Program-made: the position numbers and the translations under genes
Part shown: piece after piece, positions 1 to 8,436 of the stretch
How positions within the stretch are numbered: the first letter of the stretch is position 1
Layout: each line of letters begins with the position of its first letter
The notes under the pieces: model-generated
The model's input: only the letters and a program-made list of their open reading frames with translations
Database searches by the model: none
Told to the model about the DNA's origin: nothing
NCBI GenBank assembly: GCA_963818855.1
Contig: CAWFUH010000003.1
Coordinates: 964,383 to 1,028,382, forward strand
Source: Bog-159 sp963818855
GTDB taxonomy: Bacteria > Acidobacteriota > Terriglobia > Bryobacterales > Bryobacteraceae
Length of the DNA: 64,000 bases
Reading direction: 5' to 3'

Positions 1-363
1 ATGCGGACGGCGCGTTTCGCTGAAGCGCCGCATAATGGCGTTATCGTCGGCCTCGAGAAAGACCAGGCGCGCTTGCACACGGTTGCGAATCCGTGCGTAA
101 ATTGCCGGGAAGCGCTTCAACCCTTCGCCTTCGCGCACGTCCACCACCAGCGCGGCCGCACGAATTCTAGCGGAATCCTGAGTCAGCTCGGCGAACTTGG
201 GAATTAAATCGACGGGCAGATTATCGACCGAATAGTAACCCAGATCCTCCAGCGCCTTGAGCACCGAACCCTTGCCCGAGCCGCTGAGTCCGGTGATGAT
301 CACGAGTTCGGCGGGCCGGTCCGCTGCGCTGCGACTCTTGGCCGCATCGGTGGTGTTCGCCAT
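1..363 (-). CDS. rapZ: RNase adapter protein RapZ, N-terminal part (gene continues left of window)
   Basis: P-loop nucleotide-binding protein of the RapZ/YvcJ family, known in enterobacteria to deliver the sRNA GlmZ to RNase E and elsewhere to act as a GTP/ATP-binding regulator. About 121 residues are visible. They contain the Walker A motif TGLSGSGKGS (residues about 24-33), the family sequence LGYYSVDNLP and, at the window edge, SETRRPH. The start is the ATG at 363. The hpf stop lies 11 bases upstream, so the two are probably co-transcribed. The order rpoN-hpf-rapZ matches the classical rpoN cluster, although no ptsN (EIIA-Ntr) gene lies between hpf and rapZ as in proteobacteria. The C-terminal domain is outside the window. 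Confidence 0.93.
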   Translation of the reverse strand, partial: MANTTDAAKSRSAADRPAELVIITGLSGSGKGSVLKALEDLGYYSVDNLPVDLIPKFAELTQDSARIRAAALVVDVREGEGLKRFPAIYARIRNRVQARLVFLEADDNAIMRRFSETRRPH

Positions 364-374
364 TCCGCGCCGGG

Positions 375-914
375 TCAAGCCTCGATGAGATCGAAATTGC
401 CATCGCGGCGGCGCACCAGCACCGCCGTCCGGCCGGACTCCGCGTCACGATAGACCAGATAATCGGGGCCTTTCTCCATCTCCATCAACGCTTCTTCCAG
501 GGTCATGGGCTTACGCCGCTCGTGGTGATTGATGCGGTTTACATGCCGCGCGCTTTCGGGCTCCTCCGGTTCGGCAGCCGGTTCGGGATGCGCGGCGGCC
601 TCTTCCTTGAATGGCGTGCGCTTGGTGTCGCGCCATTTGGCCCGCACCTTGATGCTCTGCTTCTCCAACTTTTCGATGGCCGCGTGAATGGCGGTGAACA
701 GGTCCGCGTTAGAGCCGATGCCGACCAGCGGATGGTTATGATAATGCACCGTGATTTCGGCCTGGTGCAGGTGTCTCTCCAGAGACAAGATTACGTGTGC
801 TTCCTTCTCCTCACGTCCGTCCAGAAGCTTGCCGACTTTGGCAAATTGCGCCTCAATCTTCTTAAGTTGGGCCGGAGCCAGTTCCACTTGCCTGCCTGTG
901 TATGTGATCCTCAT
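375..914 (-). CDS. hpf: Ribosome hibernation promoting factor, long form (HPF/RaiA family)
   Basis: A 179-residue protein with the N-terminal S30AE ribosome-binding domain (residues 1-105, opening MRITYTGRQVELAP), a Glu/Pro-rich linker (about 106-125) and a C-terminal dimerisation domain (KPMTLEEALMEMEKG...YLVYRDAESG...VLVRRRDGNFDLIE). This is the architecture of long HPF, which dimerises 70S ribosomes into inactive 100S particles in stationary phase. The start is supported by GGAGGG seven bases upstream of the ATG on the minus strand. It lies between rpoN and rapZ, the usual neighbourhood, which suggests growth-phase control together with rpoN. Length is typical. Confidence 0.95.
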   Translation of the reverse strand: MRITYTGRQVELAPAQLKKIEAQFAKVGKLLDGREEKEAHVILSLERHLHQAEITVHYHNHPLVGIGSNADLFTAIHAAIEKLEKQSIKVRAKWRDTKRTPFKEEAAAHPEPAAEPEEPESARHVNRINHHERRKPMTLEEALMEMEKGPDYLVYRDAESGRTAVLVRRRDGNFDLIEA

Positions 915-939
915 GTGTCCCTCCGTGAAACCGAAAGGC

Positions 940-980
940 AGCGGGGCGGAATCCCCGCGCGGGCTTAAGCCCGCCCTCCA
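940..980. repeat. Family B palindromic repeat between rpoN and hpf
   Basis: Two adjacent hairpins: GCGGGG/CCCCGC (941-946 with 953-958) and the perfect 16-bp palindrome GCGGGCTTAAGCCCGC (959-974), followed by the family tail CCTCC. Related units occur at about 10806, 24161, 24394 and 36205. It lies in the 68-bp rpoN-hpf gap, where it could act as an mRNA processing or stability element. Confidence 0.7.
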
Positions 981-982
981 TC

Positions 983-2581
983 TCAGGGGCGAACCCGTCT
1001 TTGGTGCGTCGAAGGAATTTTCATATCTTCGCGGTACTTGGCGACGGTGCGCCGCGTCACGTTGATGCCTTCGTGCTGCAGCGCTGTGGTGATCTGTTCG
1101 TCGGTCAAGGGGTGCGCGCTGTTCTCCTCCTCGATCATCTTCTTTACTTTGCGTTTCAGCAGCAGCAGCGGGGTGTTGCCGCCCAGCGGACCTTGCACGG
1201 CTTCGGAGAAGAAATACCGGAGCTCATACACTCCTTGCGGCGTGTGCACGTACTTGCTGGCGACCGCCCGGCTCACCGTGGAGGGATGCACGCCGACTTC
1301 TTCGGCCACCTCTTTAATCATCATGGGCTTCAGGTAGTCGAGGCCGTTGGCCAGGAACTCGGTCTGGCGCCGCACGATGGCCTGGCAGACTTTCAGGATG
1401 GTCTGCTTCCGCTGCTCGATATTCTTCATCAACTGGATGGCAGACGTGTACCGCTCGCGCACGTAATCCCGCACTTCTTTGGTGGCGCCATTATCGCGAT
1501 CGAGCATGCGCCGGTATTGCGCGTTCAAGCGGAGCTGCGGCACGTCCTCATCGTTCATCTGGATGATGTAATCCTCGCCATCCTTGATGAAAAAGACATC
1601 CGGCTCGACGGTGCGGGCGCCCGCACCCGAGTAACGCAGGCCTGGCCGCGGATTCAGCCGCCGGATGGCTTTGACCGCGATCTCGATGTGTTCCATGGGG
1701 CGGCCCAGGATTTTGGCGAGCTCGCGATACTGGCGCATTTCGAGCAGACGCAGATGGTCGGAGACGATCTGCCAGGCCACGCCGCCGCGGCCATTCATGC
1801 TCTCCAGTTCCAGCAGCAGGCATTCGCGCACGTTGCGCGCGCCCACACCGGCCGGATCGAGCGACTGCACCACCTTCAGCGCGGCCTCGATCTGTTCCGG
1901 CGTGTGATCGCCCATGCCGGCGATCTCTTCGAGCGACGCGGAAAGATAGCCGTCCTCGTCGAGGTTACCGATGATGGATCCGGCGGCGTCGCGTACGTCT
2001 TCGGAAAGTACGCTGACGCTCAATTGGGAATGTAGATGATCGGCCAAGGTGACCGGTGCGGACAGGAACGTTTCGAAGGATGGCTTTTCTACGGATTCGG
2101 AGGCAGGACTCTTGTAGCCGGGATCCAGGTAATCGTCGAAGAACGATCCGAAATCAATTTCGTCAAACGGATCGGTAGCGGCAGCTGGTTCGACGGAGTC
2201 CGCCGTGGCCACTTCGGTTCCTGCAGCGGTGGCCAGATCGGCCGCTTCCTGAAAGGACTCCGCGGCCAGTTCGGCGGGAGTTTCGCCGGCGATGCCATTA
2301 GTGTGCGCCGCGTCACCCAAGGCGGCTTCCAGAAGCTGCTGGTCGGACGGATCGGAGACCCGTTCCGGCTCCAGCAGCGGCAGAAGCTCTTCCGCCGTGA
2401 TCTCTTCGCCGGCTTCTTCAGGGGATTCTTCGAGGACCGGATTCTCGACGATTTCCTGGGTGATCATCTCCTTCAACTCCAGCCGGTTCAACTGGAGTAC
2501 GGTCACCATTTGGACCAAGCCGGGGGTCAGAATTTGCTTCTGCGCGACCCTAAGTTGCAGTGATGGCCGTAGCATGCTCAC
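983..2581 (-). CDS. rpoN: RNA polymerase sigma-54 factor RpoN
   Basis: A 532-residue sigma-54. The N-terminal activator-interacting region I is clear (LRVAQKQILTPGLVQMVTVL, residues about 9-28). It is followed by an acidic region II that is unusually long (about residues 55-175, rich in Glu/Asp/Ala), the core-binding domain, a helix-turn-helix (EEVGVHPSTVSRAVASKYV) and the C-terminal RpoN box read here as TRRTVAKYRE, one residue off the usual ARRTVAKYRE. The longest reading starts at GTG 2581; an ATG two codons later (2575) is equally possible, and neither has a Shine-Dalgarno. The sequence just upstream (ATATTATATTAG) is AT-rich and may hold a -10 element. It partners with the activator gene at 55658-57493. 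Confidence 0.96.
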   Translation of the reverse strand: MSMLRPSLQLRVAQKQILTPGLVQMVTVLQLNRLELKEMITQEIVENPVLEESPEEAGEEITAEELLPLLEPERVSDPSDQQLLEAALGDAAHTNGIAGETPAELAAESFQEAADLATAAGTEVATADSVEPAAATDPFDEIDFGSFFDDYLDPGYKSPASESVEKPSFETFLSAPVTLADHLHSQLSVSVLSEDVRDAAGSIIGNLDEDGYLSASLEEIAGMGDHTPEQIEAALKVVQSLDPAGVGARNVRECLLLELESMNGRGGVAWQIVSDHLRLLEMRQYRELAKILGRPMEHIEIAVKAIRRLNPRPGLRYSGAGARTVEPDVFFIKDGEDYIIQMNDEDVPQLRLNAQYRRMLDRDNGATKEVRDYVRERYTSAIQLMKNIEQRKQTILKVCQAIVRRQTEFLANGLDYLKPMMIKEVAEEVGVHPSTVSRAVASKYVHTPQGVYELRYFFSEAVQGPLGGNTPLLLLKRKVKKMIEEENSAHPLTDEQITTALQHEGINVTRRTVAKYREDMKIPSTHQRRVRP

Positions 2582-2623
2582 GACTAATATAATATCACCG
2601 CACGTCGGCTACCAGAGGTCGTT

Positions 2624-3883
2624 TCATTCGTAGCGTAGACACACGATGGGATCGAGGTTGGCGGCGCGATTGGCGGGATAGAAGCCAAAAAACAGCCCTA
2701 CGCCCACCGAGATCGCAACTCCCAGTGTGATCCACAGTACAGATAAGGTGGCCGGAATGGATGGCACCAGGGCGCGAATGGCGAAAGTAATCAACGCACC
2801 GCACAAGATGCCGAGCGCGCCTCCGATGCCCGAAAGCGTGGTCGCCTCCAGCAGGAACTGTACGCGAATGTCCGCGCGGCGCGCTCCAATCGCCTTGCGG
2901 ATGCCAATTTCCTGCGTTCGTTCCGTAACGGATATGAGCATGATGTTCATGACCCCGATGCCGCCGACCAGCAGGCCGATGGAACTGATGACACCGGTGA
3001 GCAGCACCATGGCGCCGGTCAGTTGGTTCCACAAGTCGAGGAAAAAATTCGCATCGGCTACACTAAAGTCGTTCGGCGCGTTGTAGGGCACGCGGCGGCG
3101 GCGGCGCATGGCGTCGATGATGTCGTCGCTGGCGCGGCTGACGTCTGCGTCTGGGCGCACGGAGGCGATCAGGAAGACTTCGCGGATGTCGGGGTAGTTC
3201 TTATGAAAGTTGGTGAGCGGAATCACCGCAAACTGGTCCACGCCAAATCCACCGAACAAACCCGGATCCTTTTCAAAAACGCCGATCACCTCATACAGGC
3301 GGCCGTTCAGGCGCACCATTTTGCCGATGGGATCGACGTGCGGAAACAGCGCTTCAGCGATGGCTTGGCCAATCACGATTACGTCGCGGGAATGGTCCTC
3401 ATCGAACTGCGAGACGAAGCGGCCCTCCGCTACGGAAAACAAAGGCACGGCGTTGGTGTAGTCCGGTTCCACGCCGCGCACGATCATGCGTTCGACGTGT
3501 TGTGCGCCGTAGGTAATCTGGTCGACCACTTCGCCCAGATTAATGCGTTGCGCAAACGCTGTGGCATACGAGAGCGAAGGCACGGTCTCCATCAGGTACT
3601 TGCCGTCGTCGAACCGCAGATACTTACGCGCGCGAATGTTGGCCGGCAGGCGCGACAAACCTGTATAGCCGGCCGGAATGCGAGTCACAAAGATGGCCTG
3701 CGAGCCAAGGCTGCGGATGCGTCCCTGAATATAGCCGTTCAGTCCGTCGATGATAGCGGCAACAGAGATCACCGAGGTGACGCCGATAACGATACCCAGG
3801 ATGGTTAGCGCCGAACGCACCTTGCGCGTCCGGAGAGTATCCAGCGCCACCAGCAGGTTTTCTCTAACTTCCGTGCGGGTCAT
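2624..3883 (-). CDS. MacB-type ABC transporter permease (FtsX family), copy 1
   Basis: A 419-residue permease with the MacB architecture: an N-terminal membrane helix (residues about 22-46, RSALTILGIVIGVTSVISVA), a large periplasmic MacB_PCD domain (about 50-280), then the FtsX domain with three helices near the C-terminus (about 295, 345, 385) and the motif EIGIRKAIGARRADI. Such permeases work as dimers with a separate ATPase to drive mechanotransmission, exporting peptides, macrolides or lipoproteins. No ATPase gene is visible nearby. It is paralogous to the permease at 4315-5541, from which the GxxExxY cassette separates it. The ATG at 3883 has no obvious Shine-Dalgarno. Substrate unknown. 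Confidence 0.9.
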   Translation of the reverse strand: MTRTEVRENLLVALDTLRTRKVRSALTILGIVIGVTSVISVAAIIDGLNGYIQGRIRSLGSQAIFVTRIPAGYTGLSRLPANIRARKYLRFDDGKYLMETVPSLSYATAFAQRINLGEVVDQITYGAQHVERMIVRGVEPDYTNAVPLFSVAEGRFVSQFDEDHSRDVIVIGQAIAEALFPHVDPIGKMVRLNGRLYEVIGVFEKDPGLFGGFGVDQFAVIPLTNFHKNYPDIREVFLIASVRPDADVSRASDDIIDAMRRRRRVPYNAPNDFSVADANFFLDLWNQLTGAMVLLTGVISSIGLLVGGIGVMNIMLISVTERTQEIGIRKAIGARRADIRVQFLLEATTLSGIGGALGILCGALITFAIRALVPSIPATLSVLWITLGVAISVGVGLFFGFYPANRAANLDPIVCLRYE

Positions 3884-3890
3884 TTAATTA

Positions 3891-4310
3891 GCCGCAGATA
3901 CACGCAGATACACGCAGATTCAGAAGCTATTGACGACACGCTTGATTTGCACCTTTTGGGTACCAAAATTTATCAGCAAGCCGACTCGAATTCCAGTCGC
4001 TTTGAGGTAGTTAAGGCACTGTGCCAAATGGATGTCGTCGAACGCCCGTACTGCCTTCAACTCCACAACGACGCAATTCTCGATCAAGAGGTCGGCCAGA
4101 TATTCTCCAACCACAATGTCTTGATAGTACACCGTCAGCCCCTTCTGCTGCTCGACGGCCAGTCCCTGGCTGCGCAGTTCATGGGCGAGGGCATTCTCGT
4201 AGACTTTCTCCAGAAAGCCGGGTCCCAGCGTGTTAGACACAGTGTACGAGCAGCCGATCACTGTGCGCGTGATCTCGTTCCATCTGCGTTCATCTGCGTC
4301 CATCTGCGGC
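3891..4310. mobile_element. GxxExxY cassette bounded by 30-bp imperfect inverted repeats
   Basis: Plus-strand 3891-3919 reads as three near-tandem GCAGAT units (GCCGCAGATACACGCAGATA and onward). The sequence at 4281-4310 is its inverted complement (26 of 30 positions by eye). The enclosed gene is a GxxExxY protein, and the right-hand repeat is translated as its N-terminus. The unit lies exactly between two paralogous ABC permease genes. No transposase is present, so calling it mobile is inference from the inverted ends and location. Confidence 0.5.
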
Positions 4311-4318
4311 AAAATCAT
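3920..4318 (-). CDS. GxxExxY protein (PD-(D/E)XK-nuclease-like small protein)
   Basis: A 132-residue protein with the family signature GPGFLEKVYENALAHEL (Gly-x-x-Glu-x-x-Tyr at about residues 33-38) and a C-terminal core YLADLLIENCVVVELKAV with the Asp...Glu-x-Lys arrangement of PD-(D/E)XK folds. The family is widespread and uncharacterised. The chosen start, ATG 4318, overlaps the stop of the upstream permease gene as ATGA, suggesting translational coupling; an ATG five codons in (4303) is possible. The first residues (QMDADERRW) are encoded by the right inverted repeat of the cassette, a feature I recall for other members of this family. Nuclease activity is not demonstrated. Confidence 0.85.
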   Translation of the reverse strand: MILPQMDADERRWNEITRTVIGCSYTVSNTLGPGFLEKVYENALAHELRSQGLAVEQQKGLTVYYQDIVVGEYLADLLIENCVVVELKAVRAFDDIHLAQCLNYLKATGIRVGLLINFGTQKVQIKRVVNSF

Positions 4319-5541
4319 TCCGTTCGGAGCGCTGTGACGGGGTCCAGTTTGGCAGCCTTGGTAGCCGGGTAGATGCCGAAGAACAGGCCGATGATAGAAC
4401 TTAGAACTACCCCCAGGAGAGCCACCCAGGTTTGCACGGCGGCAGGCATTGATGTCAGTGCCCGGATAGCCAGCGCGCACAGAAAGCCTATAAATACTCC
4501 TATGAGCCCCCCGACAATGCATTGCATGATGCTTTCCGTCAGGAACTGCATTAGTATGTCGTTCTGGGTGGCTCCGATGGCGCGCCGCACGCCGATCTCC
4601 TTGGTTCGCTCCGTGACACTTACCAGCATCACGTTCATGATTACAATCCCGCCTACCACCGCGGAGATCGAACTTACCATGACAAATACAGCGAAGAATG
4701 CCGAACTGATGCTTTGCCACAGAGAAATATAGCTTTCGGCTGTCCCTATATAGAAATCCTCGGCATGGTCGCCGGTGATATGGCGGCGGGAGCGCATAAT
4801 CACCCTCACGTCGTCCTGTGCGTCTTGAAAAAACCGCTGGCTGCCCTCGGCCTTAATTTCAAGCGTCAGGCTGTTTCGCGCGCCGCGGATGCGCAGGTAG
4901 GTATTTAACGGGATGATGATAAAGGTATCCTGGTCCTGGCCCAGAACGGAACCGATCGGCTCGAACGTTCCGACCACGGTGAATTCATCGCTGCCCGCTT
5001 TCACCACGTGTCCGATGGGGTCCACGCCGGCAAATAATTCCTGCACCAGCCGGTCGCCCAGAATGCAGACCGGCGCAGCGTGCCGGTCTTCCGACTCCGT
5101 GAAGTACCGGCCCGTGGCCAGCGTACGGGTATCGATGTCGGCCATGTTGGCGGTATCGCCCCAGAAAGTGACATCCTCCAGGTCGCGGTCGCGATAACGG
5201 ACGCCGAGCGTGGTGAAGATCGAAGCGCCAACGTATTGACAATGTGCGCAGCCGGCCGCGACCGCTTTCAGATCATCGAGCTCGATGTTCTTATTGCGCT
5301 GGGCGCGCACCAGCACCGAAAAATCGGTGACCACGAACGGCAGGCGTGAAATGCGGAAGACATTGGTGCCGAGGTTCGCAATCTTTTGCTCCACGTAGCG
5401 GTTGGCGCCTTGCACCAGAGTCATGACGGCGATCAGCGTGGCTACGCCCATGGTGAGGCCGAGCATTGTGAGAGCGGCCCGCAGTTTGTGGGCGCGCAGG
5501 GCGTCGGCGGCCAGGAAAATGTTATCGCGAAAGGCGAGCAT
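4315..5541 (-). CDS. MacB-type ABC transporter permease (FtsX family), copy 2
   Basis: A 408-residue homologue of the permease at 2624-3883, with the same layout: an N-terminal helix (RAALTMLGLTMGVATLIAVM, about residues 22-41), a periplasmic MacB_PCD domain, three C-terminal helices and the FtsX motif TKEIGVRRAIGATQNDILMQ. It starts at ATG 5541, five bases after the tyrS stop on the minus strand, so it is very likely in one transcript with tyrS. Its end overlaps the GxxExxY start by four bases. The two permeases probably form a heteromeric transporter that borrows an ATPase encoded elsewhere. Substrate cannot be deduced. Confidence 0.9.
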   Translation of the reverse strand: MLAFRDNIFLAADALRAHKLRAALTMLGLTMGVATLIAVMTLVQGANRYVEQKIANLGTNVFRISRLPFVVTDFSVLVRAQRNKNIELDDLKAVAAGCAHCQYVGASIFTTLGVRYRDRDLEDVTFWGDTANMADIDTRTLATGRYFTESEDRHAAPVCILGDRLVQELFAGVDPIGHVVKAGSDEFTVVGTFEPIGSVLGQDQDTFIIIPLNTYLRIRGARNSLTLEIKAEGSQRFFQDAQDDVRVIMRSRRHITGDHAEDFYIGTAESYISLWQSISSAFFAVFVMVSSISAVVGGIVIMNVMLVSVTERTKEIGVRRAIGATQNDILMQFLTESIMQCIVGGLIGVFIGFLCALAIRALTSMPAAVQTWVALLGVVLSSIIGLFFGIYPATKAAKLDPVTALRTE

Positions 5542-5545
5542 GCAC

Positions 5546-6760
5546 TTACGGGACTACTCTGCGCCAGTTCTTTCCGGCGTGGACGATCAACTCGCCCGCT
5601 TCACTGGCGAGCACCAAGTCGTGTACGCGCTGGCCATTGATTTCGACCGCGCCCGCCTTGATTTTGCGCACTGCATCACTGACTGACTCGGCCAACCCGA
5701 CCCGCGCGAGCAGTTTGTCGACGCGGATGCCGGCGGTGGTGCGCACGCCGTCAGGCAGAGGAACGCTTTCGATATCCGCAGGAACTTCATGGCGGCGCAC
5801 CACTCTGTTGAAGGCGTCCTCCGCACGGGCGGCATCCTCCGCGGAATGGAAATCGCCCACAATCAGCCGCGCCAATTCCGCCTTGGCCTGCATGGGGTGC
5901 AGTTCGCCGCCGGCGATCTGCGCGCGCATCTGGCCGATCTGCGTCAGGCTGCGATCGGTGAGCAGTTCGAAATAACGGTACATCAGGTCGTCGCTGATTT
6001 GCATCACTTTGCGGTACATGATCTCGGGCGGCTCGGCGATGCCAATATAATTGCCGAGGGATTTCGACATCTTATTGACGCCGTCCAAACCTTCGAGCAG
6101 CGGCACGGTGGCCACGATTTGCGGCGGTTGTCCGAAATCTCTTTGAATCTCGCGGCCCGCCAGCAGGTTGAATTTCTGATCGGTGCCGCCCATTTCCACG
6201 TCGCACTCGAGAGCCACGGAATCGTATGCCTGCGCCAGCGGATACAACAATTCGTGCACGGAAATGGGAATACCCTCCTTATATCGCTTGGCAAATTCGT
6301 CGCGCTCCAGGATGCGCGCCACGGTGTAGCGGGAGCATAGACGCACCAGTTCCTCATAGCGCATGGGCTGCAGCCATTCGCTGTTGAAGCGCACTTCGGT
6401 TTTGTCAGGATCGAGAATTTTGAAAACCTGCGCGCGATAGGTTTCAGCATTGCGGTGGATGTCTTCGCGAGTCATGGGCGGGCGCGTGATATTCCGGCCG
6501 GTAGGATCGCCGATGAGCGAAGTCATATCCCCGATCAGGAAAATCACGGTGTGGCCGAGGTCCTGGAAGTGTTTCATCTTGCGCAGCAGTACGGTGTGTC
6601 CCAGGTGCAGATCGGGCGCGGTGGGATCGAATCCGGCTTTCACGCGCAGGGGACGACTGGCTTGCGCCGCTTGAGTGAGACGTTCGCGCAGATCTTCTTC
6701 GCGGATGATCTCCACGAGGCCTTTCTTGAGATAGGTGATCTGTTCGTCGATGGAGGGCAC
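5546..6760 (-). CDS. tyrS: Tyrosine--tRNA ligase
   Basis: A 404-residue class I aminoacyl-tRNA synthetase of the TyrZ/bacterial type 2 group. The HIGH-class motif is HLGH (residues 52-55), the tyrosine pocket includes GGTDQKFN (191-198), the second signature is KMSKS (230-234), and a C-terminal S4 RNA-binding domain spans about 340-400 (VDKLLARVGL...INGQRV). It attaches tyrosine to tRNA-Tyr in the cytoplasm. The start is a GTG at 6760 with no clear Shine-Dalgarno; the N-terminus is colinear with the family from there. It heads the leftward gene run. Confidence 0.96.
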   Translation of the reverse strand: MPSIDEQITYLKKGLVEIIREEDLRERLTQAAQASRPLRVKAGFDPTAPDLHLGHTVLLRKMKHFQDLGHTVIFLIGDMTSLIGDPTGRNITRPPMTREDIHRNAETYRAQVFKILDPDKTEVRFNSEWLQPMRYEELVRLCSRYTVARILERDEFAKRYKEGIPISVHELLYPLAQAYDSVALECDVEMGGTDQKFNLLAGREIQRDFGQPPQIVATVPLLEGLDGVNKMSKSLGNYIGIAEPPEIMYRKVMQISDDLMYRYFELLTDRSLTQIGQMRAQIAGGELHPMQAKAELARLIVGDFHSAEDAARAEDAFNRVVRRHEVPADIESVPLPDGVRTTAGIRVDKLLARVGLAESVSDAVRKIKAGAVEINGQRVHDLVLASEAGELIVHAGKNWRRVVP

Positions 6761-6805
6761 TAAGAACTAAGTTAGCATGTCGAGTGTGCGCTATAGCTCA
6801 GACAG

Positions 6806-6847
6806 TGGGGCAGGCGTCCACGCCTGCGCGGGACGTCCACGTCCCGC
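6806..6847. repeat. Family A hairpin pair upstream of tyrS
   Basis: Two adjacent perfect hairpins with TCCA loops: GCAGGCG-TCCA-CGCCTGC (6810-6827) and GCGGGACG-TCCA-CGTCCCGC (6828-6847), preceded by the family lead-in GTGGGGCAG. It lies in the gap between the 3' end of the PaiB-like gene and tyrS. Confidence 0.75.
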
Positions 6848-6862
6848 AAAATGGCTGGACAC

Positions 6863-7561
6863 TCACGAGTTGCGTTTGTAAAAGGCGGCTGTGAATTCGT
6901 AAATCGAGCGGGCGTATTTGGCGGATTGCAGGTTCTTTAAAACGACCTGCCGATCGGCCTCACTGCGCTCCTGGCCCAACTTGAACTTACCTTCCAGTAG
7001 CTCGATCGGCATCTCAAAGCCGACGATGCCGCCGAGCATACCGTTGACATAACTGTCAGGCAGCTTAGCGAAATCGTACGCGGAGTTGGGTCCTTCAAAT
7101 TTGGTAATGAGTTGGGCGAGCAGGCTGTGCAAGGCCTTCGGGTCGGTGATGGCAGTGGGCCGGCCGGTGGCGTGTACCACGGCGAAGTTCCAGGTGGGAA
7201 CCGCTTCCGGCTTGGTATACCAGGTGGGCGAAATATAGCTGTGCGGTCCGCGAAACACGATCACGGCCGGCTGGCTGCCATCGAAGCATTTGTTCTGCAC
7301 GTTCTGGCGCGAGATATGGCCGAACACCTTGCCGTAGGGCGCAGCCGTCCGGTCGAGAACCGTGGGGATGTGCGTGATGCGGATGCCGGGGCCGGCGGTG
7401 ACCAGGTCGGCGAAAGCGTACTCGTCCATGAAATCCTGGAGAAACGTGCGGTCTTCGACCAGGTGGGGCTTCGGAATGTAGAGCGAGCCGGATGAAGGTT
7501 CTTGCGCGCGGAGGTCCAGTCCGGCGGCGGCCAAAGCCAGCAACAGATTGCGGCGGTTCAT
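6863..7561 (-). CDS. Exported PaiB-like FMN-binding protein
   Basis: A 232-residue protein. After an N-terminal signal-like segment (NRRNLLLALAAAG, then LRAQ, twin-arginine at residues 3-4) it matches the PaiB/FMN-binding negative transcriptional regulator family: IPKPHLVEDRTFLQDFMDEY, then HIPTVLD, then FRGPHSYISPTWY and VPTWNFAVVHATG. The start ATG 7561 has AGGAG seven bases upstream. PaiB proteins bind FMN in a split-barrel fold and are usually cytoplasmic; a leader here would fit Tat export of a folded flavoprotein, but no SignalP-type computation was made. It is divergent from the gene at 7594 with about 32 bp between starts. Confidence 0.85.
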   Translation of the reverse strand: MNRRNLLLALAAAGLDLRAQEPSSGSLYIPKPHLVEDRTFLQDFMDEYAFADLVTAGPGIRITHIPTVLDRTAAPYGKVFGHISRQNVQNKCFDGSQPAVIVFRGPHSYISPTWYTKPEAVPTWNFAVVHATGRPTAITDPKALHSLLAQLITKFEGPNSAYDFAKLPDSYVNGMLGGIVGFEMPIELLEGKFKLGQERSEADRQVVLKNLQSAKYARSIYEFTAAFYKRNS

Positions 7562-7593
7562 CTGAAGACTCCTTTTACAATGGGCTCTTGACA

Positions 7594-8367
7594 ATGATGA
7601 CACGAATTCCGGACTCGCTGCGCGCGCTGCTGGCACACCTGATCGATTATGCAGGTCTCTATCCGCCGGCGGCTCTGACGCTCGCGGAGGTGTTGGAGAA
7701 TTACGAAACCTATCTGGCTTTGCCGGAAAGTTGGATGCTTAATCGGCTGGTGCTGCCGGCGGCGAAACTTCCGGAAGTGCGTTTGCGCGCCCACTGGCGG
7801 ATCACGCTGTTGGTGGATGGCGAGCCGGGTCCGCTGCCCGCGCAAGTAGAAACGCTGGAAAGCAAGCGAACGGATCGTCTCTCTCTTCCGACTTATTGCG
7901 AAGCGCCCGTCGCCGCGCTCGCGGGCGGAGCATTTGCAAAGGTGCGCACGGGCGGTCTGACGCCGGAAGCAATTCCGTCATCGGAGTCGCTGGCCGATTT
8001 CCTATCCGAGGCCGCCGCGCGCCGCGTGGCATTCAAGGCTACAGCTGGGTTGCATCATCCCTTGCGGTCGCGGCGCGCGCTGACTTATGCATCCGACAGC
8101 CCATGCGCCACGATGCACGGATTTGTGAATGTGTTCGCCGCCGCGGCATTTGCCTGGCAAGGCGCGGAGCGTGCTGTGGTTCTCGATTTTCTGAACGAGG
8201 ATGACGCCGGCGTGGTTCTCTTTCTAGCGGACGAGTTGAGGTGGCGCGGGCGGAGCATCCGGACCGCGGAGATTCAATCGGCGAGGCGGGATTTCGCTCA
8301 TAGCTTCGGTTCCTGTTCGTTTACGGAGCCGGTGGTGGACCTACGGGAGTTAGGCTGGCTGGCGTAA
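7594..8367 (+). CDS. Conserved protein of unknown function
   Basis: A 257-residue soluble protein starting MMTRIPDSLRALLAHLIDYA (ATG 7594; the next codon is also ATG). I do not recognise a named domain. The conserved-looking patches are LIDYAGLYPPAALTL near the N-terminus, FAKVRTGGLTPEAIPS in the middle and FKATAGLHHPLR about two thirds along; the paired Lys residues and alternating hydrophobic strands suggest an aldolase-like barrel, which is only an impression. It converges on fahA, and I recall homologues near fumarylacetoacetase in other acidobacteria, so a link with aromatic amino acid breakdown is possible but unproven. Confidence 0.75.
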   Translation: MMTRIPDSLRALLAHLIDYAGLYPPAALTLAEVLENYETYLALPESWMLNRLVLPAAKLPEVRLRAHWRITLLVDGEPGPLPAQVETLESKRTDRLSLPTYCEAPVAALAGGAFAKVRTGGLTPEAIPSSESLADFLSEAAARRVAFKATAGLHHPLRSRRALTYASDSPCATMHGFVNVFAAAAFAWQGAERAVVLDFLNEDDAGVVLFLADELRWRGRSIRTAEIQSARRDFAHSFGSCSFTEPVVDLRELGWLA

Positions 8368-8436
8368 AACAGGCCGGGCAGAGGTCCACAGCAATAGCTT
8401 ACTCAGTGTAAGTGAGCCGCGAATAACCGCGCCGAG

